From Setomelanomma holmii (lineage: Eukaryota; Ascomycota; Dothideomycetes; Pleosporales; Phaeosphaeriaceae): a DNA stretch of 64,000 bases. Shown piece by piece: positions 32,592 through 43,493 of the stretch (positions are counted from its first letter, which is position 1; the number at the start of each line of letters is the position of its first letter). Location of the stretch: contig ML978160.1 in NCBI GenBank assembly GCA_010015745.1, positions 186,001-250,000 of the forward strand. The letters run 5' to 3'. The position numbers and the translations under genes were made by a program. A model generated the notes under the pieces. That model was not told the origin of the DNA. It ran no database searches and worked only from the letters and a program-made list of their open reading frames with translations.

Positions 32592-35500
32592 ATGTCGAAT
32601 CGGTTTCGGCCATCGACATCGTACAGCACTTCCGCGTCTACCTCATATGGTTATGGCGACTACACCACGACCACATCCCGACCCGGTACTCGGAGAGGCA
32701 ACACTGGCAGGCCGTCTACTGCACGACCAAGGACTGGAGCATCCACCATTGCGAGAATCGAAGCACAGCAACTCGTATGTGCCATCGCGGAATCCCGTGG
32801 CATTTCACCAACAGTCGGCCTAGCTTTCGTGAATCTTGACACCGCTGAGGCCGTGCTTTGTCAGATCTGTGACAGCCAGACCTATGTCCGGACAGTTCAC
32901 AAGCTCAAAGTGTATGGTCCCACGGAGATACTGATCGTCTCGACCGCGGCGAGCCCAAAGTCCAAGCTCTTCTCTATCATTGAGGAGAACCTCGAAGACA
33001 TCAGTAGCAAGCTGACTTTACTTGATCGTCGTTACTGGGCAGAGACTACAGGCATCGAGTACATCTCGTCCCTTGCTTTCAAAGAAGATATTGAGGCAAT
33101 CAACGTCTCAGTGGCGGGCAATTACTACGCTATGTGCTGCATTGCTGCAGTGAGTGCGTCTTGCGAGACCAAGACATGACTAAACTTTCGTACAGGCTCT
33201 GAAGTACATCGACTTGGGCTTGGGAATGGTATTCACCTATCACTCGCTTCGCATGAGATACGAGCCTTCAGAAGGATCCATGATGATCGATGTGTCGACC
33301 ATACACTCCCTGGAGCTGGTGCAGAATCTTCACAACCCAAAGTCGAAGGACTGCTTGTATGGCTTTCTCAACGAGACGCTGACGCCGATGGGCGCGCGTC
33401 TTCTTCGGAACAATGTGCTACAGCCCCTTACAGACCCAGACGTGCTCACTACGCGGTACGCTGCAGTCGACGATCTGACTACCAAGGAGGAGATGTTCTT
33501 CTCTACGCGTGCGGGTCAGTCGCCGTACCCAGTATGGGATTGTGGCGCTCTCTGACATTCTACAGCCCTTCAGAGCTTCCTGGATGCTGATCGAATACTG
33601 ACTGCTGTATGCATTGATTTCCGCTCGCGATGACATGAATTAACCTGTGTATAGCTGATCATCACACCCAGCAAGCCGACTCTGCAGACGACAGAACAGG
33701 CTATCAATCAGGTCATCATGTTGAAGCACTTCGTGGGCTCGATACGTCCCATATATGAAGCACTTACTGGCACCGGATCTAGCATGCTGGACAACATCCG
33801 CGAGGTAGGTATACAGAATCGAATCGGTGAATTCCTACTAATGATTTCATCAGCTCTGCGCTCCAGAAAACGTCGCACCAATACAACAGCTCATTGATCA
33901 GGTGATCAACGAAGACACGACGTATGCCAGACAGCCACTTGAGCTTCGAAACCAACGCATATATGCTGTCAAGTCTGGCGTGAATGGCCTGCTTGATGTT
34001 GCTCGAACTACGTACAAAGAAGCTTCCGAGGATGCTTACCAGCATTGCACGAAGCTCCGCCGTAGGGAAACAGTTCAGACATGAACGGGATGGCTGGCTG
34101 ATCGACTACAGAGGAGTTTGATATTGCCCTTGAATTGAAGTATGAAAGCGTACGTCACTTCTACATTCGTGTTTCAACGAGCGAACTCGAAGGGCGAGAC
34201 CTCCCGCCCATCTTCACCAATGTAATTCGTCGCAAAAACTTTATTGAGTGTCAGACGCTTGAGCTGATGAAGCGCAATCAGAAGGCGAGACAACCCCACT
34301 ACATGATGGTAGCTTTCTCTGATAGCTGCAGATCAACGTGTCGCACCAGGAAGTCATCTTGATGAGTACGACTGTGCTTCTGTCGTATACACCGCGTTCA
34401 CTGACATGATACAGGTGATCAAGCTGTCGAGGGCCTGATTGAAGAAGTGCGCAGCCACATGTCTATGATGTTCAAGATCTGCGAAGCTATAGCGTTGCTA
34501 GATATGGTGGGTGCTGTCTCGTATTACAGGTGCACTTGATGCTGACGACAACCAGATTTCTGCCTTCGCACAGCTTGTAACTGTCAACGACTACAGTGAG
34601 TAATAGCACTGTTTATTTTCTAAAATTGATCGTGCTAATGAGCATCAGCGAAGCCGCAGCTTACGAACACCCTGGCAATCCAGCAAGGACGGCATCCAAT
34701 CAAAGAGAAGATCATGCGGACCAAGTTCGTGCCCAATGACGTTTACTCGACCCAGCAAACTCGCTTCCAAATTATCACAGGTTGCAATATGAGTGGCAAG
34801 AGTACATATATTCGATCTGTGGCACTGATGGTTATCATGGCTCAGATTGGCTGCTAGTATGTATCATTCTCTGCTTTGCTGCTTCTTCACTGATCGCAAA
34901 CAGTGTGCCTGCAACTTATGCTTCGTTCCCGATTCTTCATCAGCTATTTGCGAGGCTGGGCATGGATGACAACATCGAGACGAACGTCTCTACTTTCGCT
35001 GCGGAGATGAGGGAGATTGCCTTTATTCTGCGCAATATCGATCGTCGAAGCCTGTAAGTGAAAATGTCCGCGTCAACTCTTCAGACGCAATACTGATAGA
35101 TGAGAAGTGCCATCATCGATGAGCTCGGTCGTGGGACAAGCACTAGAGATGGACTGGCTATCGCTCTGGCTATCGCAGAAGCGCTGGTCTCCAGCAAGGT
35201 AAGCAGTTCAAGTACGCAAGGATGGCACTCCTGACATCATCTGAGGCTCTTGTCTGGTTTGCAACACACTTCAAGGATCTTGCAACTATCATGGGCGAAC
35301 GTGCAGGTGTTCAGAACTTGCACCTGGCTGTTGAGGTATGTCAATATTTCTCTTACCAAGAATTCTGTTGACGGCATGTTAGTTGGAGAACAATCATAGC
35401 ATGACAATGCTGTACCGAATTACTCCTGGTGCTGTCAAGGAGGCTCACTACGGTTTGACCCTCGCCCGAATAGTCCCGATGCCACCGGGCCTTGTCGATC

Positions 35501-35931
35501 ATGCTGCCCGCATCGCGCAGAAGCTCGAAGCCAACGTGCTCAAGAAAAAGAAAGCTTCCGAGACTGTACTGCGCGAGAAGCGCCGCAAGCTCATTCTCAA
35601 CCTTCGCGAGCATCTGGTGCAGGCTCACACTGGTGTACTGGAAGGCGAGGTACTCAGTGCTTGGCTAAAAGAACTTCAGAAGGAGTTTGTCAATCGGATG
35701 ATGGCTCTGGAGGTAGAGGCAGCCAGCGTCGGTCAGAAGAGTGATGATGAGGACGAGATCATGATGGAGGGAAGTGATCATGGTGGAGAGGACGAGGACC
35801 GTCCAGGCACATTCGCAAGCGAGCTCTCCGTCATGACGGTCGAGTCCAAGACATCAACTGAGTGTCATTCTACCCTTCGAACAATGTCCGAGGCCTCTAC
35901 AATACGCGCCGTGTCCGACAACGATCGCTGA
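32592..35931 (+). CDS. MSH4: Meiotic MutS homologue MSH4
   Basis: Fourteen exons whose phases close exactly at 901 residues: 32592-33149, 33196-33514, 33566-33606, 33655-33804, 33854-34061, 34112-34284, 34332-34365, 34415-34506, 34556-34595, 34649-34856, 34904-35053, 35105-35198, 35246-35335, 35383-35931. All introns are 46-53 bp. The intron at 34285 starts with GC, not GT. Msh4 pairs with Msh5 to stabilise recombination intermediates and promote crossovers; it does not do mismatch repair. The N-terminal MutS domain I is absent, as usual for MSH4, and a disordered Ser/Thr/Arg tail starts the protein. The ATPase has Walker A TGCNMSGKSTYIRS, Walker B AIIDELGRGTSTRDG and ALVWFATHFKDL. A C-terminal acidic Asp/Glu stretch follows the helical dimerisation region. 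Confidence 0.95.
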
Positions 35932-36085
35932 GAGTCGTCGAGTCACGTCTAAGATGGCTCAATCTCAGATAGTTGCTTGTTCTGCAACGAGTGTAGGAGA
36001 TGTATTCTCCACGTGATTCGCCACGCAATCAAGCATCGAAATCTACAACTAAAGGCATAACTCACCATTATCTTGAGTTTCACCA
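35932..36085. other. Short convergent 3' intergenic region
   Basis: Only 154 bp separate the stops of MSH4 and the nitronate monooxygenase-like gene, so both terminators must lie here or overlap into the neighbour. Confidence 0.6.
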
Positions 36086-37454
36086 TTATAGTAATGCCTT
36101 CGCACCTCCCAATAACCCAACAAGTCCCTCCCTGACTTCCCTCACAATCTCCCCTGCCCCCTTGACCTCCCTCACCAAGCCCACGCCACTTCCTGCGTAG
36201 GTTGTCATCCTCGCCTGTTCCCCCCACCCCTCATCCCCCTTCTTAACCTCCTCTTCATACAGCCTCCTATTCTCCTCCTCACTCATCCCGCCCAGCGCAT
36301 CAACATAACTCCTATTCACAATCCCCCTGGCATTATGACTCTCCGCCCACCCCGTCGTCCCGCGCAACTTGTCGTACACTTTGGTCCGCACAGTGGTCTG
36401 GCCCCCATCACTTGCGCGCAGGACTTCGGACTGGTAGCCCCGGGAGACGTTGGCTTCGGTGGAGGCCAGCAGGCGGGTGCCGAGAACGACGCCTGATGCC
36501 CCGAGTAGGTGGGCGGCGGAGGCGCCGCGCGAGTCGACGATGCCGCCTGCTGCGAGGAGGATGGGGCCTGTGTACCCGTCCGCGAACTGGAGAGACGATA
36601 TAGTGTCGCTGACTTCAGGCAATAAGGAGATCAACGACGCGCCCTGGGCTAAGCCGTGGCCACCTGCGTCTGTACCTTGGACGACGAGGACATCTGGACG
36701 TACGGTCTGGACGATAGAGATTGCTTCTTCGACGCTGCCGATTTGAACCCAAATTCTGGTGCTGGGACTTGCTTGGCGTGTCCTGCTCGTCCATTCCTTC
36801 AGCGAGTCAAGCGATGAAGGAGCGAAGAACCATGTAGCAGCCGGGCGGTATTTGGCTATGCTTTGGATAGCGAGGGGGAGGTCGGCGCCCCAATTTATGA
36901 ACCCTACACCGACGGGAAGGGTGGAGTTTGAGCTAGGTAGAGATGGGGCATGGGAGGATAGAAGGGAGGTTGCTTTGTCCAAATGTTGATCTAAATCAGA
37001 TACATCTGTTCCGGCGCCGATGAATCCTATTCCACCTACAATACATCTTGTTAGCATCAATTGCACCAACATTGACGACTCAACGGTGCGAGATATGCAT
37101 ACGCCGCAGTGCTCTCCGCCGCGGTTTTTAGGATGGTAAAGTAGTGTTTTCCTGCTAGGTGTAAGGTCTCACTACCCTCAGAATCTTCAAAAAAGACGTC
37201 GATCAAAGACAAAAAGTTGTCGAGGCTGTACAGAATTCTGCAGGACCTGTGAGTTGGCGCGTAGGCTCTACATGGGCGGCGGACAGACTATCGCATACCT
37301 GACGTACCAAGGAAACGGTAGGGTGAGACGTACCAGCTTTGGATATCTCAACAGCCATATCCGCCAACGCAATCAGGCGCATTGGCGCGCCGACGACAAG
37401 TGGGGTTTGAATCCATGGGTAATCTCGCCTCAGCGTGTCAAGTGTTGATGCCAT
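36086..37454 (-). CDS. Nitronate monooxygenase / 2-nitropropane dioxygenase-like flavoprotein
   Basis: Exons 37454-37334 and 37035-36086 (356 residues), joined to read ISKAGGIGFIGAGTD. The start, TPLVVGAPMRLIA, replaces the usual APM(A/G) entry of the TIM barrel. FMN-phosphate motifs follow: VQGTDAGGHGLAQGASLISLLPE and ILLAAGGIVDSRGASAAHLLGASGVVLGTRLLAS. Enzymes of this family oxidise alkyl nitronates such as propionate-3-nitronate with FMN and O2. The GTDAGGHG box normally supplies the catalytic His. The intron is unusually long for this window (298 bp) and could hide a short exon, but direct joining already gives the expected family sequence. The C-terminal region (SEEENRRLYEEEVKKGDEGW) is typical of fungal members. 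Confidence 0.9.
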
Positions 37455-37855
37455 CTTGAACGCGCCGTGTAACTTTTCCGAGGGTCTTTCAACTTTTGCG
37501 TGTCTATTTGTCTTGTGTGCTATTTTCGAAATCGAATTCTCAGCTTGATATGTTCCGCGAGTCGAAGTGGACGTGACTGGTCAATAGCGTGTACGGCGTC
37601 TGAGAGTCTGACTCGAGTTCCCGGGGTACGGACAAGTCAAGTCACTCATCTCGCGAGGTTCGAACCTCTCCTCGGCTATTGGTCGGGCGGGTCACCGGCC
37701 ATCGGAAACAACATTAATCTCAGTTTACAAACTGCTGAATATGCTATTATTACGACTTATATCTCAAAAATCTAACGCACGCTACCTGCATGCTTTCCAA
37801 GAATGACTCTATGCACATCGTTACCTTCATTACATCCCAAGAACGAACCGCTCCT
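37455..37855. other. Intergenic interval between nitronate monooxygenase-like gene and CYP51
   Basis: About 400 bp holding the promoter of the upstream minus-strand gene and the CYP51 terminator. A palindromic AGGTTCGAACCT at about 37657 resembles a tRNA T-loop but has no surrounding cloverleaf. Confidence 0.5.
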
Positions 37856-39527
37856 CTATTGCGCCTTCTCCCGTCTTTCCCATTCTACGACTGCGGGAGC
37901 AAGTGGTCTCGAGAAAAGACTCGAGTAATCCGTACCGACGATGTCTTTGTTGCCAGCAACGTTCCTGATCTTGAACTCCCTTACAAAAGCGACAAGGATA
38001 GTCTGAAGCTGCAGATACGCGAATTGCTCGCCAATACACCTGTGTCGGCCTGCGCCGAACGGAAGGTAAGGTGAGTTTGTGCCCTTTGACACAACACCCC
38101 AGCCGTAGTCGATCTTCTCCTCATCATTGTCTGCCTCCTCGTAGTCGTGTTGGCCCGCGTCCCAGCGATGCGGGTCCCAGACAGCCGGGTTGACGAAGTG
38201 GGTGTCAAGTTGTGCGGAGAAACCGGGCGAAGACATGAGGTTGTGCGAGGTTGGGACAATGTAGTTGGTTCCATCAATGACAAGCGGCTGCTTGACCTTG
38301 CGCATGATGGAGTGGATTGGAGCGTGGAGGCGCAGAGTCTCCTTGACGACCTGCGAGTGGAGGGGCAGTTTGGCAAGGTCTTCGTAAGTTAGTGTCGGAA
38401 GGTCTTCCCCGAGAACAGCTTTCTGCTCTGCGAGAAGCTCTTCGAATAGGTGCGGATTCTGAGCGAGACGGAGGAGGATCCAGGCGATGGTGGAAGACGA
38501 CGAGTGCTGGCCAGCCATGAGTAGCGCAATCATGATACCGGCAATCTCGTGCTCGGGAACAGGTGTGCCATCCTTGTATTTACAGTCCATCAAGTGCCAG
38601 ATCATGTCGTGTGAGTCCTTCTTCACATTGCCCTCCCTGCGCTTGCGGACGATGTTCGAGTAGAGCTGGATCATGGTTTCGCGCGCATTGTCGCGAGCGC
38701 GATTATGAGGAAGTGGTGCCCATGATAGCATGAAGTTGATGGGAGAGAAGCCCATGTCGAGGTCGTGGTAGAGCTCCGCGAACTTGGAATCGAACGAGTT
38801 GCGAATCTCCTCGCCCTGGAGCGAGTGGGAGGCAGTGTAGATAGTGAGCTCGGCCATGACTTTGGTCACGTCGAATGTGCCCTTTTGTCCCTTGAACGAC
38901 TTGTGGCGCTTGACAAAGTCTTCGACTTCTTGTGTGATAATGGTAACATACGAGCGGAGAGCTTCTTGTGTGAGACCGAACTTGACGAACTGCATATATG
39001 TTAGCTTCGTTTATCACCCAGATGCGATATGCACACCTTCTTCTGCTCCATGAGCTTGGAGTTCGGGCAGTCGTAGACGACGTCCTTGCCAAAGACGGGC
39101 GTGCAGAGGGGCGCATAGATCTCCTCGGCATTTACGTCCTTGATCTTGCCGTTCAGAATGAAGTTGTTGCCCTTAGTGTCCAAGCAGACAGTCATCTTGC
39201 GCCCAAGAAGCACAAATGTGAAGACGTTGCCATACTGCAAAATGTTAGCTCGCGCCGTCTCATCGTAACCGTTCTACACACCTTCTTCTGGTTCGCGAAG
39301 AAGAAGCCATACGGGTCCATGCCATATGTGATGGTATTTCCGAGCACTGGGATCCAGTGAAACACGACCGGCGGCTCATTTGGGTTCTTGAGCAGCAGCT
39401 GCCTTAGGACATTGAGAACGACGGCGAGCAGGATAAAGGAGGCGACACCGGAGGCAACGAGTACGGGGAGGGACGAATTCGAGGTAAAGTCGCCCAATGG
39501 GCCGGCAACTTCAGCGAGGACACCCAT
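37856..39527 (-). CDS. CYP51: Sterol 14-alpha-demethylase CYP51 (ERG11)
   Basis: Three exons (39527-39282, 39234-39037, 38989-37856), both introns 47 bp, giving 525 residues. The ER-anchored P450 removes the 14-alpha-methyl of lanosterol/eburicol in ergosterol synthesis and is the azole target. Seen: an N-terminal membrane helix (LPVLVASGVASFILLAVVL), the CYP51 signature VYDCPNSKLMEQKKFVKFGL, the I-helix MIALLMAGQHSSSSTIAW, EXXR as KETLRLHAPIHSIMRKVK and the heme loop PFGAGRHRCIGEQFA. The intron after QKKYGNVF-type and KLMEQKK segments sits where fungal CYP51 introns are common. Odd residues: TVCLDTKGN where many CYP51s read TVYLG, LCTPVFG for LTTPVFG, and DYGWG for DYGYG. All catalytic features are intact. 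Confidence 0.96.
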
Positions 39528-40040
39528 ATTGCGCAGAGAAACGAGAAGAGCACTGCAAAGGCGTGGTGCGGTCTTGTTGGGGGTGCGTCGCAATAGATAT
39601 AAATTTATGGAGTCGCGGCGCATGCACCAATGGCGCACCGATCTTCCCGCGCGAAGGCGGTCAAAGACAGGCGCGTCCCTGCCAAGCTTGTCAACCCAGT
39701 CTCGGACCACTAACGAACGATGTAATGTCTTTTCTGCAATGTCTCGCATCACGTGATTTTAACATTATCGTAGAGAGGCTCCTGCCATTGGTCAGGGAAC
39801 ACATCGGCTGATAGACTGCTCAAAGAGGATGTATGCACGATGAAACGCTAGATGGTTCTGCGCTGTACGTTTGCTACGTTCTGTGGCGAATCCGACACAC
39901 GGTGACCAGTGCAAAGATCGCGCCAGGATTGTCCCCATTATTTTACAGTGTTCCTCCAACTCCAGCCATTGACAGATACCCGAGTACGCCAGATGCTGAA
40001 CAAGATATACGGTAACACAGCGGAACTCCGCCATATCCGC
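39528..40040. other. CYP51 upstream region
   Basis: About 510 bp between CYP51 and the 3' end of the kinase gene. I saw no tandem promoter duplication of the kind linked to azole resistance in some fungi. No further gene was found. Confidence 0.5.
39592..39610 (-). promoter_or_regulatory. Possible TATA element of CYP51
   Basis: On the minus strand CCATAAATTTATATCTATTG lies about 65-85 bp before the CYP51 ATG. It is the most AT-rich, TATA-like stretch in the otherwise GC-rich upstream region. Spacing fits a short leader. Confidence 0.4.
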
Positions 40041-42246
40041 TTATCCACTCTTGCTGGCGCTGGCAGTGGGCAACTGTCCCAAACCTTGGTCTGTGATGTA
40101 CCGAGAACCACCCTCTTCCTCTGAGTACAACGTCTCATCAGCCCTGCCACCCATCTCGATGAACTCCTTGGGGTCGCGCTTATGGGCCGGTGTAACCTCT
40201 TTGCTCATGCTCATCTTTGTGACTCTCTGACTCGGATTCTTCTCGTACACCTTGACAGCATCTTGGCCCTCGGCGCCCTTGATGACGCGCGAGACCTTGA
40301 TGTCGTTGATGTCGCTGAGCAGTGTACGTTCTCGCTGTATCTTTCGCTTTGAAAAGTCGAGCTTGGAGATAGCTCCCGTCAGGCCATCTGTGCTATCGGT
40401 GACGCTGACAGTACCTTGGGTAGTCCACGGATGCTCCAGGCACTCGTCAATGGTGATTCGCTGATCTACATCGACTGTGAGCATGCGATCGATGAGATCA
40501 AGCGCCGGGTCGCCGACCGAGTCCCAGTACGGCGAAGGGTAGTCGAATCGACCGAGCTTGATCTGTTGCGACAACGTGTATGGGTTCTCGGCGCTGTATA
40601 ATTCGTCTGAGAACGGTGGGAAGCCACACAAGCAAATGTACAACACGACGCCCAGTGACCACACATCAACCGCCCGGGTATACCTGCGGTGGTTGGTGTT
40701 TTCAAGGATTTCGGGTGCGACATCTGAGATACGTTAGCCGGCACCAATGCACAAAGATAGTTCAACATACATGAAGGTGTACCGCACAGAGTCGTCGTGA
40801 AAGACTCTTCGCCGATAATCTTTGCAAGACCAAAGTCAGCCAACTTGACATGCAGATTCTTGTCTGTGAGCAAGATGTTCTCCGGCTTGATGTCTCGGTG
40901 GACAATGTTTCGCTCGTGCTGGACGTGGTCAGCGTGAATCACAAAGCATCAAGGTATTTCTTACAAGATATTTGACAGCTTGAAACAGCTGTACAAACAC
41001 CTTGCGTGCCTCCGCCTCAGTCAGCTTCTGCTTCATAACTATCCAGTTGAACAGCTCGCCCTCCGTCGCTAGTTCAAGTACGAGGTAGACACCGTCGTCC
41101 TCGTCGAATGTGTCCTTCAGGCATAACAGCGTAGGGTGACTGACACCCATGAGCACCGCAATTTCTTGCTGGAGACTATCCACCTTCGACTTCTCGCCAG
41201 GTCCTGTGCGCTTCTCAAACTTCTTGACCGCATATCGTACGCCCGAAGACTTCTCTACGCACAGATATACTGAAGCGAAGTGCCCCTTGCCCAGCTGCTC
41301 TTGTATGGTGTATTGTTGCCGGAATCTATGTGTGTTGCGCACTAGCGGGTATCTGAAGACGTAACGTGCCTGGTCTAGGATGGCAATCTCGTCGCCTTCG
41401 TTCAGCTCGCGTCGTTTGTTGCGGCCGACTATGGTATCGTTCACGAATGTTCCATTTCCGGACAGATCTTCGAGTACAGCGATCGAGTCTCCGCCTTTCC
41501 TCTCAGTGAACAGGAGGCAGTGTCGGTTCGATACAACTGGTGAATCTAGGACCCGGTCTTACATGCAATTAGTCTTTGACATCTGCAGATTCATTACCTG
41601 GCCTTCCACTTACCGCACTCACGATGACGGCCGATGAGGTAGCCACCAGAGGCAATGCCGTCCTCCATCTTCTCTTGTTCGTAATCTTCTTCTTGATCTT
41701 TGTACTCGCCCTTCGATACCTTGTCCCTACCATTTGTCCTGCCAACTCTGGTAGGGGGCACTGGGCATGCCTTTCTTCTTCGCAGTACCATGACTTTGCC
41801 AGAATCATCGTCCATTGGTACTAGATAACCCCATACCTCCTCGCCCTCCTCATCTTCAACGGCGTATGTCCGGTTTTCGGGCGGGTATATGAATTGGGAG
41901 AATGGCTGCGTGTCTGATGGCGGTGATGAGAGACCACCAAGCCCCTTTGGGCTGCGGACTGGCTGGCTCGGTGCATGTCGGCCATTGGGGGGTGTGACTG
42001 TGCCTTCTTTGAAATCGTCGGATGCCGTAGACTCCTTGTGAGTAATTGGCGAAGGCAGCTGACCTTGCTTGAGGCGACTGGGTCCCGGCGACAGGCGCGA
42101 GTGGCGTGGCTTCTTGGGCTCGACTTGCTCGCCTTGAGATTGCTAGCAACGACACAGTCAGCACCTAACTCGGTAGCAAAAAAATTCGACATCTCGTAAC
42201 GTACGCGACCTCGCTTGAGCTGACTTTTCTCAGTCTGCGCCGGCAT
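40041..42246 (-). CDS. CHK2: FHA-domain checkpoint kinase, CHK2/Rad53/Cds1/PRD-4 family
   Basis: Five exons: 42246-42205, 42142-41614, 41545-40965, 40918-40771 and 40723-40041, giving exactly 660 residues. A basic, Pro/Ser-rich head precedes a split FHA domain (GGYLIGRHRECDSPVVSNRH across an intron, then LEDLSGNGTFVND). It is followed by a Ser/Thr kinase: GKGHFASVYL, lysine in YAVKKF, HRDIKPENILL, DFGLAKI, a CGTPSYVAPE activation loop (YVAPE spans an intron) and DVWSLGVVLYICLCGFPPF. One FHA followed by a kinase is the Cds1/CHK2 order (Rad53 has a second FHA). These kinases transmit DNA-damage and replication stress signals in the nucleus; the Neurospora orthologue PRD-4 also resets the clock. 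MEK1-type meiotic kinases share the order, so a phylogeny is needed to exclude them. Confidence 0.9.
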
Positions 42247-42777
42247 CTTGACAAACTCAGGCTGCGATGCGGTCAAGACGGAGGTGGATCAGTGCAGCGC
42301 GTGTTGAGGGATTGTGCAAAGCGGCGCACAAGGCACGCCAAAGAAGAACCGAATGAGAAGCGGAGGTTGTGGAGCTAGACTCTGGTGGTGAGAGATGCCT
42401 TGAGTGGTCCAGGCAGTTGCGCGCCAAGGCCATGTCCGGGGAAGAGCTCCATGCGCCGCATCCAGCTCTAATCTCAGTCGTCGATCGCCAGACCATGTCT
42501 GTGGCGACCCCAATCTCGAGCTGACAAACATCAACTGCTTCCACCGCGCTGGTCTGGAATTGTATGTCTGAGACCGGTGCAGGACGCCACTTTGATCTCG
42601 ATTTCACGCTTCGATAGCGATCGCATGCAGCACGAGAACCACGCGGGCCGACTAATTCAGAGGTCATTATTACTCCAGCTGCCATCAACCTGCGGCTTAC
42701 AAGAAGAGGCCTATTTTGGTACTACCCAGACTCGAGTCTCTCGGGCCAGGGATCGGCGTCCCGATGAGTGATCAGGG
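42247..42777. promoter_or_regulatory. Divergent promoter region CHK2 / ATG10
   Basis: The two start codons point outward from this 531 bp interval, which has no gene of its own. No specific binding site was recognised. Confidence 0.5.
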
Positions 42778-43419
42778 ATGCTCTCTGCCTTTCCGCATTT
42801 GACTCGAGCAGAGTTCAGCGACGCGTGTTTGGCCTTGGATGCACGATTCCGTATGCATGGTCACAAGCAACATGATTGGATTTCATGTGACCTCATAGAA
42901 GATTGTGATGCACCGTTTTTGAGATTTATGAAAGAATTGCGACATGGTGTACATGTGGCTACAATTGACGAGGACGAGATCGATGAAGACGATGATGAGG
43001 TTCTACACGTGGATGGACGAGAACGTGCGATTATCCACTACGACATCATCCTCTCACCAACATACCGAGTACCTATACTATACATCAGCATAACAGACCC
43101 GGAACATCGCTACCCACCTACCATCGCAACACTCTACGACCACTTGATACTACCTCCATTCAAGGCCCAAGCAGAGCATGTTGGCGTCATTGGAGGCATC
43201 ACCATTACTGAGCACCCATGTACGGGCCGAACAGTCTTCTTCATTCACCCATGTCGGACGGCAGAGGTCATGATAGCTAGTGTGGGTAAGGCAGAAGTCG
43301 CACCAGAAGAGTACCTCTTAATGTGGATTGGAGCGTTAGGAGAGTGCGTTGGTCTGAATGTTCCTCTAGCTCTGATGCAAGGAGACGAAATAATGGTGGA
43401 CGATACCAAGATGCCGTAG
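42778..43419 (+). CDS. ATG10: Autophagy E2-like conjugating enzyme ATG10
   Basis: Single exon of 213 residues. Atg10 receives Atg12 from the E1 Atg7 on a cysteine and transfers it to Atg5, an essential step in autophagosome formation. Seen: an N-terminal Phe-rich helix (MLSAFPHLTRAEFSDACLALD), an acidic insertion (TIDEDEIDEDDDEVLHVDG), the E2-like core YDIILSPTYRVPILYISITD and the catalytic FIHPCRTAEVM with the Cys of the HPC motif, then LLMWIGALGECVGLNVPLAL. The HPC-R-T and terminal W-I-G..VGL.VP pattern separates Atg10 from Atg3. It is slightly longer than yeast Atg10 because of the acidic loop. Confidence 0.9.
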   Translation: MLSAFPHLTRAEFSDACLALDARFRMHGHKQHDWISCDLIEDCDAPFLRFMKELRHGVHVATIDEDEIDEDDDEVLHVDGRERAIIHYDIILSPTYRVPILYISITDPEHRYPPTIATLYDHLILPPFKAQAEHVGVIGGITITEHPCTGRTVFFIHPCRTAEVMIASVGKAEVAPEEYLLMWIGALGECVGLNVPLALMQGDEIMVDDTKMP

Positions 43420-43493
43420 TATACAGTATCGCAATGCTATACATAGTCTATACAATCAACATGCGAAGTCATGATATAACCGCCTAGATGACT

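Noticed and set aside
37620..37700. tRNA-like sequence with AGGTTCGAACCT
   Set aside because: The T-loop-like TTCGAAC is part of a palindrome; the five flanking bases do not pair as a T-stem and no D-arm, anticodon arm or acceptor stem could be drawn on either strand.
39528..40040. Tandem-repeat insertion in the CYP51 promoter
   Set aside because: Looked for duplicated blocks of the 30-50 bp type known from azole-resistant isolates; none was visible.
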